44,411 nt of DNA from Chitinophagales bacterium (GTDB taxonomy: Bacteria > Bacteroidota > Bacteroidia > Chitinophagales > UBA2359), in contig JAEUUX010000261.1 of assembly GCA_016787295.1 (NCBI GenBank), positions 1-44,411 on the forward strand. The letters run 5' to 3'. A program made the position numbers and the translations under genes. Each line of letters opens with the position of its first letter. Positions within the stretch are counted from its first letter, which is position 1. The notes below the pieces were generated by a model that was given only the letters and a program-made list of their open reading frames with translations, made no database searches and was not told the DNA's origin. This document shows positions 24,210 through 33,983 of this stretch, piece after piece.

Positions 24210-24824
24210 ATGAAACCATTTTTTTTACGTTTTATGTTCTTAATGTGCTTTTTTTGTATCAACTTTTTCCATACTCAAGCACAAAATTTGTCTGTTTTCT
24301 TAGACACAGCACAATACAATATCTGGTATAAATTACAGGGTAATATCCAGAAAGTAGATGCCCCACAGATAATAGGAGCGCAACAAATCTTAATTGACGA
24401 GGCTTACACTATATTGAGTATTGTTCCTCCTACTTTTGCATTTCAAGCAGGGATGGTCACTGAATACGACTCTTTGGTTGTTGTCCCGCCTCAATTTGTT
24501 ACTCTTACGGAAGAAATAGCGATTGCAGATGCTCACATCGAATGGGTACAATGCCCCAAAAGCCCCAAATTATGGAAAAAAGTTTTCTTTCCAGCAACAT
24601 ACGTAACTGTATCAAAGCAAGTGGTGGCTGTGCCAGCGCAAGTAATTTCTAATGTACGGGTAGTCACAGATAAAATACTCATCACTCCTACTGCTATTAT
24701 CGAAACTCTTGAGCCTGCTATATACACTTTACTACCCAATAATACTTATAGTGGTATTGGTACTTTGCAAGGCACGCTAAACACAGGACAAGTCTTTCCA
24801 CTCGGTTGTCGTGGTAGGCAATAA
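24210..24824 (+). CDS. Secreted hypothetical protein
   Basis: A 204-residue protein with a signal peptide (MKPFFLRFMFLMCFFCINFFHTQAQ). The mature part is beta-rich with repeated VVPPQFV, VPAQVIS, FFPATYVTV and PTAIIETLEPAIY strings, suggesting a small beta-repeat or peptidoglycan-associated exoprotein. I do not recognise a family. It lies between the ABM gene and the patatin gene on the same strand with gaps of about 43 bases, so the three may form one transcription unit. Confidence 0.7.
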   Translation: MKPFFLRFMFLMCFFCINFFHTQAQNLSVFLDTAQYNIWYKLQGNIQKVDAPQIIGAQQILIDEAYTILSIVPPTFAFQAGMVTEYDSLVVVPPQFVTLTEEIAIADAHIEWVQCPKSPKLWKKVFFPATYVTVSKQVVAVPAQVISNVRVVTDKILITPTAIIETLEPAIYTLLPNNTYSGIGTLQGTLNTGQVFPLGCRGRQ

Positions 24825-24866
24825 AATTAACAATAATCACAAAAAGTTTTCAAACATCACCTTATC

Positions 24867-25823
24867 ATGCGAAAAAAAACAGTTTCGTTGGTGCTGGGCA
24901 GCGGCGGCGCTCGTGGCATGGCACACATTGGCGTTATCGAAGAATTGGAGTCGCGCGGCTATGACATTCGCCATATTTCGGGTTCGTCTATGGGTGCCGT
25001 CGTAGGCGGTGTGTATGCGATGGGCAAAATGGATTTGCTCAAAAATCACCTTCTACAACAGACCAAAATGCGTGTGTTTCGCATGATGGACTTTGTTTTT
25101 ACCAACGAAGGACTTATCAAAGGCGAAAAAATTTATGACGAACTAAAACAATTAGTCGGCGATACCCTCATCGAATCTTTACCTATCCATTACACAGCAG
25201 TTGCTTGCGATTTGGAAACCAACCAAGAGGTGTGGTTCAATAAAGGCAGCGTATTGCAAGCCATGCGCGCCTCTGCTGCCATTCCCAACATCGTTGTACC
25301 TGCCCAAATTGGTGAAAGAAGACTCATTGACGGCGGCGTGGTCAATCCCACTCCCATAGAACCTATTTTGCACCACAAAGCCGATTTGATTATCGTTGTC
25401 AACCTCAATGCCACATTGCCCGATAACCAACACGCCGAAGGAACACACGAATGGGAACGCTCCACCAAAGCCAAATTGTTTGACAACAAATGGTTTGAAA
25501 GTCTGCCCGCGCTTAGTTTGGTGCGACAACGTGCCAACCATTTGGCTATTGTCTCAAAAGTGGTCGAAATCACTCAAAATCGCCTTACACACTACGCCAT
25601 GATGCTCCACAAACCCGATATTTTGATTAATATCGCCCGAAAAAGTTGTCCGCCTTATGCTTTCTACAAAGCCGCCGAACAAATTGCCCTCGGCAAACGA
25701 GCTTGTGCTTATGCCTTAGACAACTATGAAAAAGACCTGCAACACCCCAACACTTTCACACACATCAAAGATTCGCTATACGATTTTGTGGCGTACCAAA
25801 TCAATCATTGGCGCGGAAAATAG
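24867..25823 (+). CDS. Patatin-like phospholipase
   Basis: The 318-residue protein has all patatin motifs: the glycine-rich oxyanion loop GSGGARGMAH (11-20), the nucleophile elbow GSSMG with catalytic serine (near residue 41), and the dyad aspartate in DGGVVNPTPI (near residue 150). No signal peptide is present, so it is likely cytoplasmic or peripherally membrane-bound. It belongs to the RssA/NTE-like bacterial group of serine acyl hydrolases acting on phospholipids. Patatins are effectors in some CBASS defence systems, but no cyclase gene is nearby, so a housekeeping or unknown role is more likely. Confidence 0.9.
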   Translation: MRKKTVSLVLGSGGARGMAHIGVIEELESRGYDIRHISGSSMGAVVGGVYAMGKMDLLKNHLLQQTKMRVFRMMDFVFTNEGLIKGEKIYDELKQLVGDTLIESLPIHYTAVACDLETNQEVWFNKGSVLQAMRASAAIPNIVVPAQIGERRLIDGGVVNPTPIEPILHHKADLIIVVNLNATLPDNQHAEGTHEWERSTKAKLFDNKWFESLPALSLVRQRANHLAIVSKVVEITQNRLTHYAMMLHKPDILINIARKSCPPYAFYKAAEQIALGKRACAYALDNYEKDLQHPNTFTHIKDSLYDFVAYQINHWRGK

Positions 25824-25858
25824 ACCATTTTTTTAGGTATCCAATAGACAAAAAAAAG

Positions 25859-25910
25859 ACTGTTGCCAAATTTACGAATACAGTAAATAGGCAACAGTTT
25901 CTTATTTTTT
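25859..25910. terminator. Bidirectional terminator between the patatin gene and the 482-aa protein gene
   Basis: ACTGTTGCC (25859-25867) pairs with GGCAACAGT (25890-25898), with an inner ATTTAC/GTAAAT stem. An A-run lies on the left and a TTATTTTTT tract on the right. Confidence 0.75.
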
Positions 25911-25942
25911 AACCAATTTATGCTCACATTAAACAATAATCA

Positions 25943-27391
25943 CTAAAAATTGATTTTAGCCAACATAAAATCTCCTCTGCGCGTAAAACTTGGCACGACA
26001 TATTCCTCTGCCGAAACTTGTTTGCCGTTGCGCAGCGACAACAATATGCCCAAATCTTGCTTCGACATCAAATTAACCATCTTATAACTGCCCGAACTAC
26101 TCACCGCACCACCCACAATAGGCGTACTATAGTTAATTTCTTGGTTAAACAACAAATCAACACTATGGCGACGATTCATTAAGCCAAAAGAAGAATAAAT
26201 AGCATCATCATCTTCCGAATACTGTTTCTTTTGCACAACATTTGCCCACAACAAACTACCATCGGGCTGAAGCGAAAATGAAAAAACATCTTCGTTGTAA
26301 TAATTCACAGAAAAACCAATGGTACGTCCCGACATATCAAAACCATTTTGAGCAATCGTTTGGCGTGTGGTATAACTCACCTCTCCCACCAACAACACCC
26401 CACCATCGCGCCGCACCACCACTTGTCGTGCCGAAAGGTCTGCTATGCCTGTTTTATTAAAAGCGCTAGATTTTAGGTTGTTTTTCTTAAAATAATCGAG
26501 TTCAAAAGAACTAAGTATCGGTTTGGCGAGGCTTAATGTCGTCAAATCTAAGGTGGAATAGAACCAACCCAAAGCCGTTTCGTTGGTGCCTTGTGCATAA
26601 AATCCTGCTACCACAAAACGATTATTCAAATGGTCTAAAGCAAATTTGGCTTCATTAAAACGATACTTTTCGTCTTCAATCGTAAAACGTTCGGTGCGTT
26701 GCCTAAGCGGGTCCAACACAGTGATATAAACGCTACGGTACTGCGTATTGGCACGAAAAAAATCGCGCCGCGTTTGGTAACTCACCAAAATAACCTGCCC
26801 CATATTGCTCACTACCACATTACTATTCAGTTGCTTCGTGTCGGGTTTTACTACTTCGTGCGACACCATGCTGCCGTCTTTGCGCAACAAAATATTGTCC
26901 ATATCCCGCAAACCGCCAAAGTCGTAATTGGTGCGCATGATATTCACAAAACTTTTATTTTGCGAAACATCAACTTCGTAAGTATAACTCAAAGCAGGAT
27001 CGCGCTGCACACTGTCCAACAATACTGCTGGAGTAGCCCAAATCATTTCGGCATTAGCCATTCGAGCATATAGGTAGTTTTTGCGTTTTACTTTTTCGGT
27101 ATATAGTATCATCAAATCCTCGTCTAAACTCACCACCCGCACAATCTCATGCTTTTTTTCCAGCGGAATAGGTTTAGACCAAGCAATGTTAAGGTCTGAC
27201 CGATAAGCAGTCAAACTATTTTGCCGCGTTCCATATTGATGTATCAAAATGCCTTGCGAATTTTTGCCTACAATCCGAAACTCTTCTGTTTGGCGCGAAA
27301 CGCGCTGCGGACGTGAGAAAGAAATTTGTTGTGCCACCAATTGCCATGTCATCAACAATAAACCCAACAACAAGACAAAAAGATTTTTCAT
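25943..27391 (-). CDS. Secreted hypothetical protein of 482 aa
   Basis: Signal peptide MKNLFVLLLGLLLMTWQLVAQ, then QISFSRPQRVSRQTEEFRIV. The mature protein reads like a repeated beta-strand (propeller-like) domain: strings such as YRSDLNIAWSKPIPL, VVRRDGGVLLVGEVSY, DVFSFSLQPDGSLLWANVVQKKQ recur at regular spacing. It ends with RRGDFMLAKINF and no type IX sorting domain. I cannot name the family. Convergent with the patatin gene and expressed from its own consensus promoter (27427-27459). Confidence 0.75.
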   Translation of the reverse strand: MKNLFVLLLGLLLMTWQLVAQQISFSRPQRVSRQTEEFRIVGKNSQGILIHQYGTRQNSLTAYRSDLNIAWSKPIPLEKKHEIVRVVSLDEDLMILYTEKVKRKNYLYARMANAEMIWATPAVLLDSVQRDPALSYTYEVDVSQNKSFVNIMRTNYDFGGLRDMDNILLRKDGSMVSHEVVKPDTKQLNSNVVVSNMGQVILVSYQTRRDFFRANTQYRSVYITVLDPLRQRTERFTIEDEKYRFNEAKFALDHLNNRFVVAGFYAQGTNETALGWFYSTLDLTTLSLAKPILSSFELDYFKKNNLKSSAFNKTGIADLSARQVVVRRDGGVLLVGEVSYTTRQTIAQNGFDMSGRTIGFSVNYYNEDVFSFSLQPDGSLLWANVVQKKQYSEDDDAIYSSFGLMNRRHSVDLLFNQEINYSTPIVGGAVSSSGSYKMVNLMSKQDLGILLSLRNGKQVSAEEYVVPSFTRRGDFMLAKINF

Positions 27392-27426
27392 AATATTGAA
27401 TTTTGAACAGGTTTACAAATTGCAGA

Positions 27427-27459
27427 CAAATGTAGGGCTTTTTGGCGAATCAAACCAAA
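27427..27459 (-). promoter_or_regulatory. Promoter of the 482-aa secreted protein gene
   Basis: Minus strand TTTG (27456-27459), 21 bases, TACATTTG (27427-27434), 36 bases before the ATG at 27391. Confidence 0.55.
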
Positions 27460-27517
27460 CAAACAACAAAAAAATGATAAACCCAACGTTAAATAATTCG
27501 AAGTAATTTATTGTGCG

Positions 27518-27650
27518 AAATTATTTTTTGGGCGTTCCCCTGCGGGTCGGGCTTTACAGGGCTTCGCTACGCTTCGGTGCAAGCACCTGCCTAACGGCTG
27601 CCCTTCCAATCCCTAACGCGCTTCGCCGTTTTTCATTCCAAAATCAAGCC
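27518..27650 (-). repeat. Dispersed GC-rich intergenic repeat, copy B (reverse orientation)
   Basis: Reads on the minus strand GGCGAAGCGCGTTAGGGAT ... GCACCGAAGCGTAGCGAAGCC ... AGCCCGACCCGCAGGGG ... ACGCCCAAAAAA. This matches copies A and C but with a different central segment. It lies next to small RNA copy 2. Confidence 0.75.
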
Positions 27651-27667
27651 AAATGCTACAATTATCC

Positions 27668-27727
27668 AAAAAAAGAAAGGATACCCTTTTTAGGGGGTAT
27701 CCTCCTTCAATCACTACACTCAACTCG
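27668..27727 (-). ncRNA. Predicted ~60-nt small RNA, copy 2
   Basis: Same arrangement as the locus at 23566-23661: the body GAGTTGAGTGTAGTGATTG, GAAGGAGGATACCCC, then hairpin GGATACCC/GGGTATCC (27679-27702) and a U-rich tail (TTTCTTTTTTT on the minus strand). Differences between the copies fall mainly in the loop and spacer, while the stem is kept. Confidence 0.55.
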
Positions 27728-27732
27728 TGACG

Positions 27733-27764
27733 CAAAGGTACGGTGTATTTTTGAATCGACCAAA
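27733..27764 (-). promoter_or_regulatory. Promoter of small RNA copy 2
   Basis: Minus strand TTTG (27761-27764), 20 bases, TACCTTTG (27733-27740), the same spacing as copy 1 although the spacer sequences have diverged. Similar A/T tracts lie upstream. Confidence 0.6.
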
Positions 27765-27931
27765 TTTTTTTGCATTTTTTTTTATTTTTTTTTATTTTTT
27801 TTTAATTTTGCACATTTTTAGACAAAATACCCCAAAAAGTAGGTACTTTTGTCCCTGATTCAGCCTCTCAAATAGGCTACTTATACAGCCAAATTTGCTC
27901 ATCTAAAAAATAATTATCGCCATTTTTTAAT

Positions 27932-28882
27932 ATGAAACTATTATTGCCGTCTCCTTTAGAGCAACTACACCCGCCGCTACAGCTACTATTTTTGCTGGGC
28001 ATTATTCTTTTTTCTGCGTCCATTGGCGTAGCATTGCTACAGCTCATTTTATCAGTTACCAACATAGACATCGCTACTATTGATTGGAAACATATCAGCA
28101 AATACGAAGTTAATGTTATGCGCTGGGTGCAAGGCATTAGCGCTATATTCACCTTTGTTTTACCTGCTTTGGTGTATGCTTATCTACAGCGCCACAATTG
28201 GAGTTATTTGTCTTTTCGTTCTCAAAATGTTCTTGTTTTATTGTTCCTTACAACTATCATAACTTTGTGTCTGATGGCTTCGGGCAATTGGCTAATGGAA
28301 CTTAACCAACAATTGGATTTACCTGCGACTTTCGATTCGCTTGAGAAAGCCATGCGTGCCGCCGAAGACCAAGCTGCCGAAGCCACCTCAGCTTTTCTCC
28401 AAATGGATAGCTTTGGGGAGTTTATTGGCAATTTAATTGTGGTAGCGATGTTGGCTGCTTTGGGCGAAGAATTGTTGTTTCGGGGTGCTTTGCAACCCAC
28501 TTTGCAACGTTGGTTCAACAACAATCATCATGCAGCGATTTGGGTTGCTGCGGCTTTGTTTAGCTTCATTCATTTTCAGTTCTATGGTTTTTTACCGCGT
28601 ATGGTGTTGGGTGCGGTTTTTGGTTATCTTTACTATTGGAGTGGTAATCTGTTGTATCCCATCGTAGCGCATCTGCTCAACAATGGTTTGGCAGTTATTG
28701 CGGTGTATGCTCTTGGTGTTTCGCCCGATGCTGCTAACGAAGCTGATAGTGGTGTGCCTTGGTATGCTTCTGCTTTGGCAACGGTGGTAATGGTGTTTTT
28801 GTTGCGCGTGTTCCAACAATATAATCGGGCGGCTACTTCTTTGGCACAAAATTCTGCTGATGAAACTTTTTCAAGTTTTTAA
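27932..28882 (+). CDS. CPBP-family intramembrane metalloprotease/glutamic endopeptidase
   Basis: A 316-residue polytopic membrane protein with about eight hydrophobic helices. The CAAX-protease-and-bacteriocin-processing motifs are present: EELLFRGALQP (EExxxR), FSFIHFQFYGF (FxxxH) and a later HLLNNGLAV (HxxxN/D). Bacterial members act in membrane protein processing or self-immunity; the substrate is not known here. A TACTTTTG box lies at about 27846-27853, 80 bases upstream. Single-gene unit, preceded by the small RNA copy 2 locus and followed by dispersed repeat C. Confidence 0.88.
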   Translation: MKLLLPSPLEQLHPPLQLLFLLGIILFSASIGVALLQLILSVTNIDIATIDWKHISKYEVNVMRWVQGISAIFTFVLPALVYAYLQRHNWSYLSFRSQNVLVLLFLTTIITLCLMASGNWLMELNQQLDLPATFDSLEKAMRAAEDQAAEATSAFLQMDSFGEFIGNLIVVAMLAALGEELLFRGALQPTLQRWFNNNHHAAIWVAAALFSFIHFQFYGFLPRMVLGAVFGYLYYWSGNLLYPIVAHLLNNGLAVIAVYALGVSPDAANEADSGVPWYASALATVVMVFLLRVFQQYNRAATSLAQNSADETFSSF

Positions 28883-29081
28883 GGTGAATTATAGTGTTGG
28901 GGTTTTTTAGTGCTGTTTTTTTCATTGATACAAGTATTGGTGCTATTTAGGTGATGCTAAGTTTTTCTAAATTTTGAATGTTTTTTTAATTCTGCTTAGT
29001 TTGAACGGTAGAAATATTGATGAATTTGGCTCGATGATAGCGGTATTTGTGTTGTATAGTGGTTTGTTTTAAAATTTTGTT

Positions 29082-29250
29082 GGAATGAAATGCTATTATT
29101 CAGAAGCATATCATAAAGTTTGTTCGAGTGGCGAAGCGCGTTAGGGATGTGGCGGGTGGCGTTAGCCAGTGCGTAGCTTGTCGAAGCACCGAAGCAAAGC
29201 GAAGCCCAGAACAGCCCGACCCGCAGGGAAACGCCCAAAAAATTTAATGC
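29082..29250 (+). repeat. Dispersed GC-rich intergenic repeat, copy C
   Basis: Same orientation as copy A and collinear with it: GGCGAAGCGCGTTAGGGAT, GGCGTTAGCCAGTGCG, GAAGCACC, AGCGAAGCCC, AGCCCGACCCGCAGGG and ACGCCCAAAAAA. The flanking GGAATGAAATG-type sequence is also shared. No gene is seen in 28883-29409. Confidence 0.75.
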
Positions 29251-29319
29251 AATGTTATCGGGCTGCTTAACTAAAATGAAGATTTAGCAGACTTTTGGGC
29301 TATTTTATTGCCATAAAAT

Positions 29320-29355
29320 AACGGCTTAGGCGCATTGGTGTGTGCCTAAGCCGTT
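29320..29355 (-). terminator. Terminator downstream of the GH18 protein gene
   Basis: AACGGCTTAGGC / GCCTAAGCCGTT with a 12-base loop, followed on the minus strand by ATTTTATGG. Confidence 0.7.
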
Positions 29356-29409
29356 TGTTATTGGATAATGAAACTGTTTGATGCAAGTGTGGAGGTTATA
29401 TAGACCGCC

Positions 29410-32400
29410 TTATTCGATGATTAATCTTTGTATGCTTTGTGTGTTTGGCGTATTTAGTTGTACTAAATAGTAACCGCTTGGCAGATGTGACAAAGACCAG
29501 TTATATTGGTTTTCGCCGATGACTGTTACAAAGTTATGTTGCTCTACTAACTTACCGCTCAAGTCATAGAGGCTCAATTGGGCATTGTTGATGTCGGAGG
29601 AGGCAAAGAATAGCTGCACCATGTCTTTGGCGGGATTTGGTTGTAATAAAAGTGGGGATTCGTTCCACTCTATTTCGTCCATGTCTTTACCTGCCATGCC
29701 GCAACCTGTTGTTGTGAATGTGTTGAGGGGCGAATAGGCGCTGCTACCGCTCGCGCAGTTTGCCAACACTTTCCATTCGTAGGACTTGCAGACGTTTAAT
29801 ACATTGCCTAATTGTTTGTAGTTGGTGGTGGCGGTTAAGGTGCTCCATGTTGCAGACCCTACTTTGTGTCCTTGTATGGTATAGCTTGTGGCACCGCTCA
29901 CTGCTGTCCAGTTGAGGCGGGCGCTGGTGTTTGTGATGAGGGTTACGTTTAGGTTGGTGGGTGTGTTACAAGTAGCCAAAGTGGTAAAACTGTTAGTGGT
30001 GCTATAAGTACTGTTTCCGCTACTGCATGTACTTGCTACTTGGAAGTTATATGTTGTATTGGCTGTTAATCCTGATAGAATGGTGGAGTTTGTTGAGACA
30101 GTGGCTACGGTCCAAGTGCTGCTCGTGGAGGGGCGATAACGCAAGCTGTAGGAAGTTGCACCGCTTACGGCTGTCCAATTGGCGGTGGCACTGTTGGCGG
30201 TGATATTGGTGAAGGTTATTGCTGTTGGAATGTTGCAAGAACTAAGTGTTGTAAAGCTAATAGTGGTTGTGTAGGTGCTTGTTCCGCTGGGGCAGGTGGC
30301 AGCGACTTGTACTTCGTAGGTAATAGCGGGCGTTAGTCCTGTAAGATTGGCAGTGGTGGTGGTAGTGGTAAGGCTTGTCCATGTTCCGCCTGTGGGACGA
30401 TATTGTACGGTATAGGACGAAGCGGGCGCGACAACCGACCACGTAATTGTGGCAGTGGTGGTGGCGATATTGCTTGCTGCTGTGTTTGTTGGAACGGTGC
30501 AAACAGCCAAAGTGGTAAAGTTGCTGGCTGTTGTGTAGGTGCTTGTTCCGCTGGGGCAGGTGGCAGCGACTTGTACTTCGTAGGTGGTAGCGGGTGTTAG
30601 TCCTGTAAGATTGGCTGTTGTGGTGGCGGTGGTGAAAGTTGTCCATGTTCCACCTATTGGGCGATATTGTAGGGTGTATGATGTGGCGGGTGTGACTGTC
30701 GACCATGTGATGGTTGCAGTGGTGGTGGCGATATTGCTCGTTGCTACATTGGCAGGGACGGTGCAAGGCTGCAAAACCATCAAACCGTCGCTACTGCTGG
30801 TGGTTGTTAAGCCTGCACCATTGGTAGCTCGAACGCTGATGTAGTATGTTTGGTTATAGCTTAGGTTTATGCTATTGTTGGTAAAAGTTGTGGCAGTGCC
30901 AACATTTGTCCAATTGACAAGGTTGGTGTTCCCAGCGGTAGTACCAACGGCATAGCTATAAGCTGTTATGCCTGAATGAGTGTCGCTGCTGTTTGTCCAG
31001 TTGCCACTTATGGTATTGGTAGTGGTGGTTTGGTCTATGTCGGTGGTGGTGCCGTCATTGACGGTCATGCTATTGGGTGCTGTCCAATCGATTCGCGTAT
31101 CGGCGGAGGAGATAGCCGTCCAATAGTTGTTAGTGGTTTTCAGGATAGAACGCACGCGAGCTGCCATTGAGTTAGCATTGCTTTGATAACGGATAGCAGC
31201 ATTGGCGCTACCGACGGTAATGTTGGCGGTGGCGGTGCTGCGTGTTTGCCATACTTGTACATCGTCGAACTGGGTGAGACAATTGCCATTGCGTAAGGAG
31301 ATAGCGTTTCCTTGTTTGAGAGGCGCGGTATCTGTCCAGCTATCGATAAATGTGCCGTCTCTATATACGGAGATTAGACCTGTTTGGGGGTTGTAGATAA
31401 CTTGATAGTTGTACCACACATCTGGCAAGATGGTAACGGTGGTGGTTTTGACAACTGATAAGACATCGTTGGTTATTTTATAAAACTCTAAACGCGATTG
31501 GTCTATTCGCCACCAAATTAAGTAGCCATTACCACGATTAGCGAGGGTTGCATTGCTCGAAAAGAAGTGTAAACCGGAGCGTTTGTTAGTTCCTGTTCCG
31601 TTCATCATGGCAGACCAAGAATATAGATAAATTTTGCTTGAGTCTTGGGCAACGCTGGCATAAAGGTTGGTGTTGCTGGCGGCTTCGTCTGTTTGTTGCA
31701 ATTTTCCGCTGCTGATGCTCCATGTTCCGCTTAAGTTTGTCCAATCGCTGTGAATGGCGGTCGAAAATTCGTCGTTGAAAAAGCCCGCTGCGCCATTGCC
31801 ACGCCATTCATTGTTATAGTCTAAGGCTTGATAGAAACGATATTCGGCGGTAGAAGAGCAAGTAGTATCGGCAAAATTGGCGGTAAAATTGGTGGTATAC
31901 CAGTTGTTTAGGGGCAATACGGTGGTGCTTGGGGTGCAAGCGGGTGCTACACATTGCCAAGATATATCAAAACCAGCGGCTTGGGTAGCTCCGTCGGAGT
32001 CGAAGCGAATGGTGATGCTATTCCCGTTAGAAGTGATGGTAGGTGGCAAAGTTGTGCCTGTTAATGTGGCTATTAAGGGTGCTGTTGTTGAGCTGCCATC
32101 GTGGATATATAGATAATCATAGTTGTTTTCGAGGTTGAAACTATTGAATGTTAGGCGAACACTACCCAATGCGTCGGGATTAGTGAAAGTCATGCTGTAG
32201 TCTTCGTTGGCTAAATAGTTGCCTGTGGGTCCGCCTGTGTCATAGACCGAATCGCTGCAAACGGGTGTGCCACAATCTGTAAAGTTGTTGGATATTAAGT
32301 CCCACAATTGCGTATATCCGTCGTCGTAGCCTAATGCCCAAATGCCGATGCCGCCTAATTGTTTGTCGCGTATCATATCGTATTTTTCTTGTAGGCTTTG

Positions 32401-33540
32401 TTCGTTGTCCCACCAGCATTGTCGCCACACGCCGCTCGATTGGTAAGCAAAATAGGGTGTCATGCTACTTGCATCCCAGTTGTTGGTATAGGTGTTGAGC
32501 AAATTGTTTTTGATGTAGTTATATAATTGAGCCGAACCTGTGCCTGTGCTTGAGGCGCCGGGACTTCCGCTCGACGATGGCCAGTTAATTCCATAATATG
32601 GCACGCCTATCAATAGTTTTGACTTGCTCATACCCTGATTTACATAGTAGTTGGCAGTGCGATTATAGCTATAGGGATAGCTTGCCCACTGACTACCGTG
32701 ATGCAAAGGGGCTACGGGACCAGGATTTCCGCCTGAATAGTGGTAATCATAGCCCATTATAATAAAAGCATCGACATAGCTATTGAGAGCCGCAATATCA
32801 AAAGTACTGCTCCAGTCCACAGCATACATAGCAATAGAAACGCTAGTGCCGGGGCGTTCTGTGTGAAGTCTATTGCAAGTATATTGCATGAAATTGGTGA
32901 AAGCGGTGCGATGACTACTGCCCATGCCTTCGAAGTCTATATTAATTCCGTCCGCATTGCGATAATCTAACAATGATTTGATGCTGTCAACAAATGTTGC
33001 CCAAGCTGCGGTATTGCCGAGAAATGTGGTGTTGTTGGTGCTGCCAAAATTGGTTACACACAGGTCTACGCGCGATCCTGCGGCTTGTGCGAGTGTAATT
33101 GAGTTGGTTGTTTTCCAAGAGTGAATAGAGCTGTAGCTACCCGATGAAGGTACGAGTTCATAGCTAAAGTAGCAGAAAGTCGAGAGCAAGGAATAGTCAT
33201 AGTTGTTGTAGGCTGCTGTGCTTATCCAATACGGATGCCAGCCATATACTTGTTTATTGAGGTTGCAAGTGGGGCGTGTTTGTGCTGGAGCGGGGTGTGC
33301 GTTAGGGTGCAAGATGGCATATAGGCTATCTGCTTGGGTTTCGGTTTCTATCCCTAAATTTTTGTAGGTCATCAATTGTTGATGGCGAATGGAAGTATAC
33401 GATGGGTCAAGGGCAAAGCTGCCTTGTAACACATCAGTTAAACCTTTGGGAGTGTTTGTGGATATTGTTTTTTGTTGGGCAAATAGTAGGCTGCTGCCAA
33501 TACATAATCCCAATAAAAGAGTGAATACTTTTTGCATCAT
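29410..33540 (-). CDS. Secreted GH18 (chitinase-like) protein with CUB, FN3 repeats and type IX sorting domain
   Basis: With ATG at 33540 (MMQKVFTLLLGLCIGSSLLFAQ, a good signal peptide) the protein has 1376 residues; the longer frame to 33603 adds 21 residues before this signal and is unlikely. Domains: GH18 barrel (about 95-410) with catalytic DGINIDFEG (acid E204), a CUB-like domain (about 425-530), a LamG/concanavalin-like domain (about 560-760), and four FN3 modules (about 925-1275). The C-terminus (1294-1376) is a typical type A sorting domain: PNPAKD, LSLYDLSGKLV, LPSGYYLVQL. Type IX export to the cell surface is expected, consistent with porQ in this window. Neighbouring FN3 modules share near-identical DNA 264 bp apart (30271 and 30535). 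A TAACTTTG box lies at 33666-33673. Confidence 0.9.
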   Translation of the reverse strand: MMQKVFTLLLGLCIGSSLLFAQQKTISTNTPKGLTDVLQGSFALDPSYTSIRHQQLMTYKNLGIETETQADSLYAILHPNAHPAPAQTRPTCNLNKQVYGWHPYWISTAAYNNYDYSLLSTFCYFSYELVPSSGSYSSIHSWKTTNSITLAQAAGSRVDLCVTNFGSTNNTTFLGNTAAWATFVDSIKSLLDYRNADGINIDFEGMGSSHRTAFTNFMQYTCNRLHTERPGTSVSIAMYAVDWSSTFDIAALNSYVDAFIIMGYDYHYSGGNPGPVAPLHHGSQWASYPYSYNRTANYYVNQGMSKSKLLIGVPYYGINWPSSSGSPGASSTGTGSAQLYNYIKNNLLNTYTNNWDASSMTPYFAYQSSGVWRQCWWDNEQSLQEKYDMIRDKQLGGIGIWALGYDDGYTQLWDLISNNFTDCGTPVCSDSVYDTGGPTGNYLANEDYSMTFTNPDALGSVRLTFNSFNLENNYDYLYIHDGSSTTAPLIATLTGTTLPPTITSNGNSITIRFDSDGATQAAGFDISWQCVAPACTPSTTVLPLNNWYTTNFTANFADTTCSSTAEYRFYQALDYNNEWRGNGAAGFFNDEFSTAIHSDWTNLSGTWSISSGKLQQTDEAASNTNLYASVAQDSSKIYLYSWSAMMNGTGTNKRSGLHFFSSNATLANRGNGYLIWWRIDQSRLEFYKITNDVLSVVKTTTVTILPDVWYNYQVIYNPQTGLISVYRDGTFIDSWTDTAPLKQGNAISLRNGNCLTQFDDVQVWQTRSTATANITVGSANAAIRYQSNANSMAARVRSILKTTNNYWTAISSADTRIDWTAPNSMTVNDGTTTDIDQTTTTNTISGNWTNSSDTHSGITAYSYAVGTTAGNTNLVNWTNVGTATTFTNNSINLSYNQTYYISVRATNGAGLTTTSSSDGLMVLQPCTVPANVATSNIATTTATITWSTVTPATSYTLQYRPIGGTWTTFTTATTTANLTGLTPATTYEVQVAATCPSGTSTYTTASNFTTLAVCTVPTNTAASNIATTTATITWSVVAPASSYTVQYRPTGGTWTSLTTTTTTANLTGLTPAITYEVQVAATCPSGTSTYTTTISFTTLSSCNIPTAITFTNITANSATANWTAVSGATSYSLRYRPSTSSTWTVATVSTNSTILSGLTANTTYNFQVASTCSSGNSTYSTTNSFTTLATCNTPTNLNVTLITNTSARLNWTAVSGATSYTIQGHKVGSATWSTLTATTNYKQLGNVLNVCKSYEWKVLANCASGSSAYSPLNTFTTTGCGMAGKDMDEIEWNESPLLLQPNPAKDMVQLFFASSDINNAQLSLYDLSGKLVEQHNFVTVIGENQYNWSLSHLPSGYYLVQLNTPNTQSIQRLIIE

Positions 33541-33983
33541 GGATAAAAAATTAGTGGATATTGTGAACAAAAAAATTAAACAGATGAACGAGACTGAAAG
33601 CAATGATGTGTTTTATGGACATACTGTTGGTGTTTTTTGAAAGATGTGTTTGTATTATTGGCGTGCAAAGTTACTATTTATTGTTGAAAAAATGCTAACT
33701 AATAGCAAAAAAAATAATTACTTTTCTCTAATAAATAATAGTCTATAATAACAGCAGAATAGGCTCGATATTGTGTTTGTTTTTGTTGATTATGGTATGA
33801 AAAAAATTTAGCGTTGTTGTTTTTTGATTTACATCGATATTGTTTGTTTTAAGTTAATGGTGTTAATGCTATATTGATTTGTAGCTTTTAGGATAATATT
33901 GCTCGATATTCTCTTAAACAAGCTTCATTATCATAACTTTGATTTGTTTTCTAAGAAACAATTATTTTGTTTTAATGACATTA
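33541..33983. other. Intergenic AT-rich stretch, no gene seen
   Basis: Contains the -7-like box upstream of the GH18 gene (33666-33673, minus) and otherwise only T-rich low-complexity sequence. I see no ORF with coding character. Confidence 0.6.

Noticed and set aside
24867-25823. Patatin as a CBASS effector
   Set aside because: No CD-NTase or associated ancillary genes are adjacent; the neighbours are an ABM protein and secreted proteins.
27513-27821. ORF reading GVPLRVGLYRASLRFGAST...
   Set aside because: It translates dispersed repeat B and runs into the small RNA copy; the same false peptide is seen in repeat C at 28996-29238.
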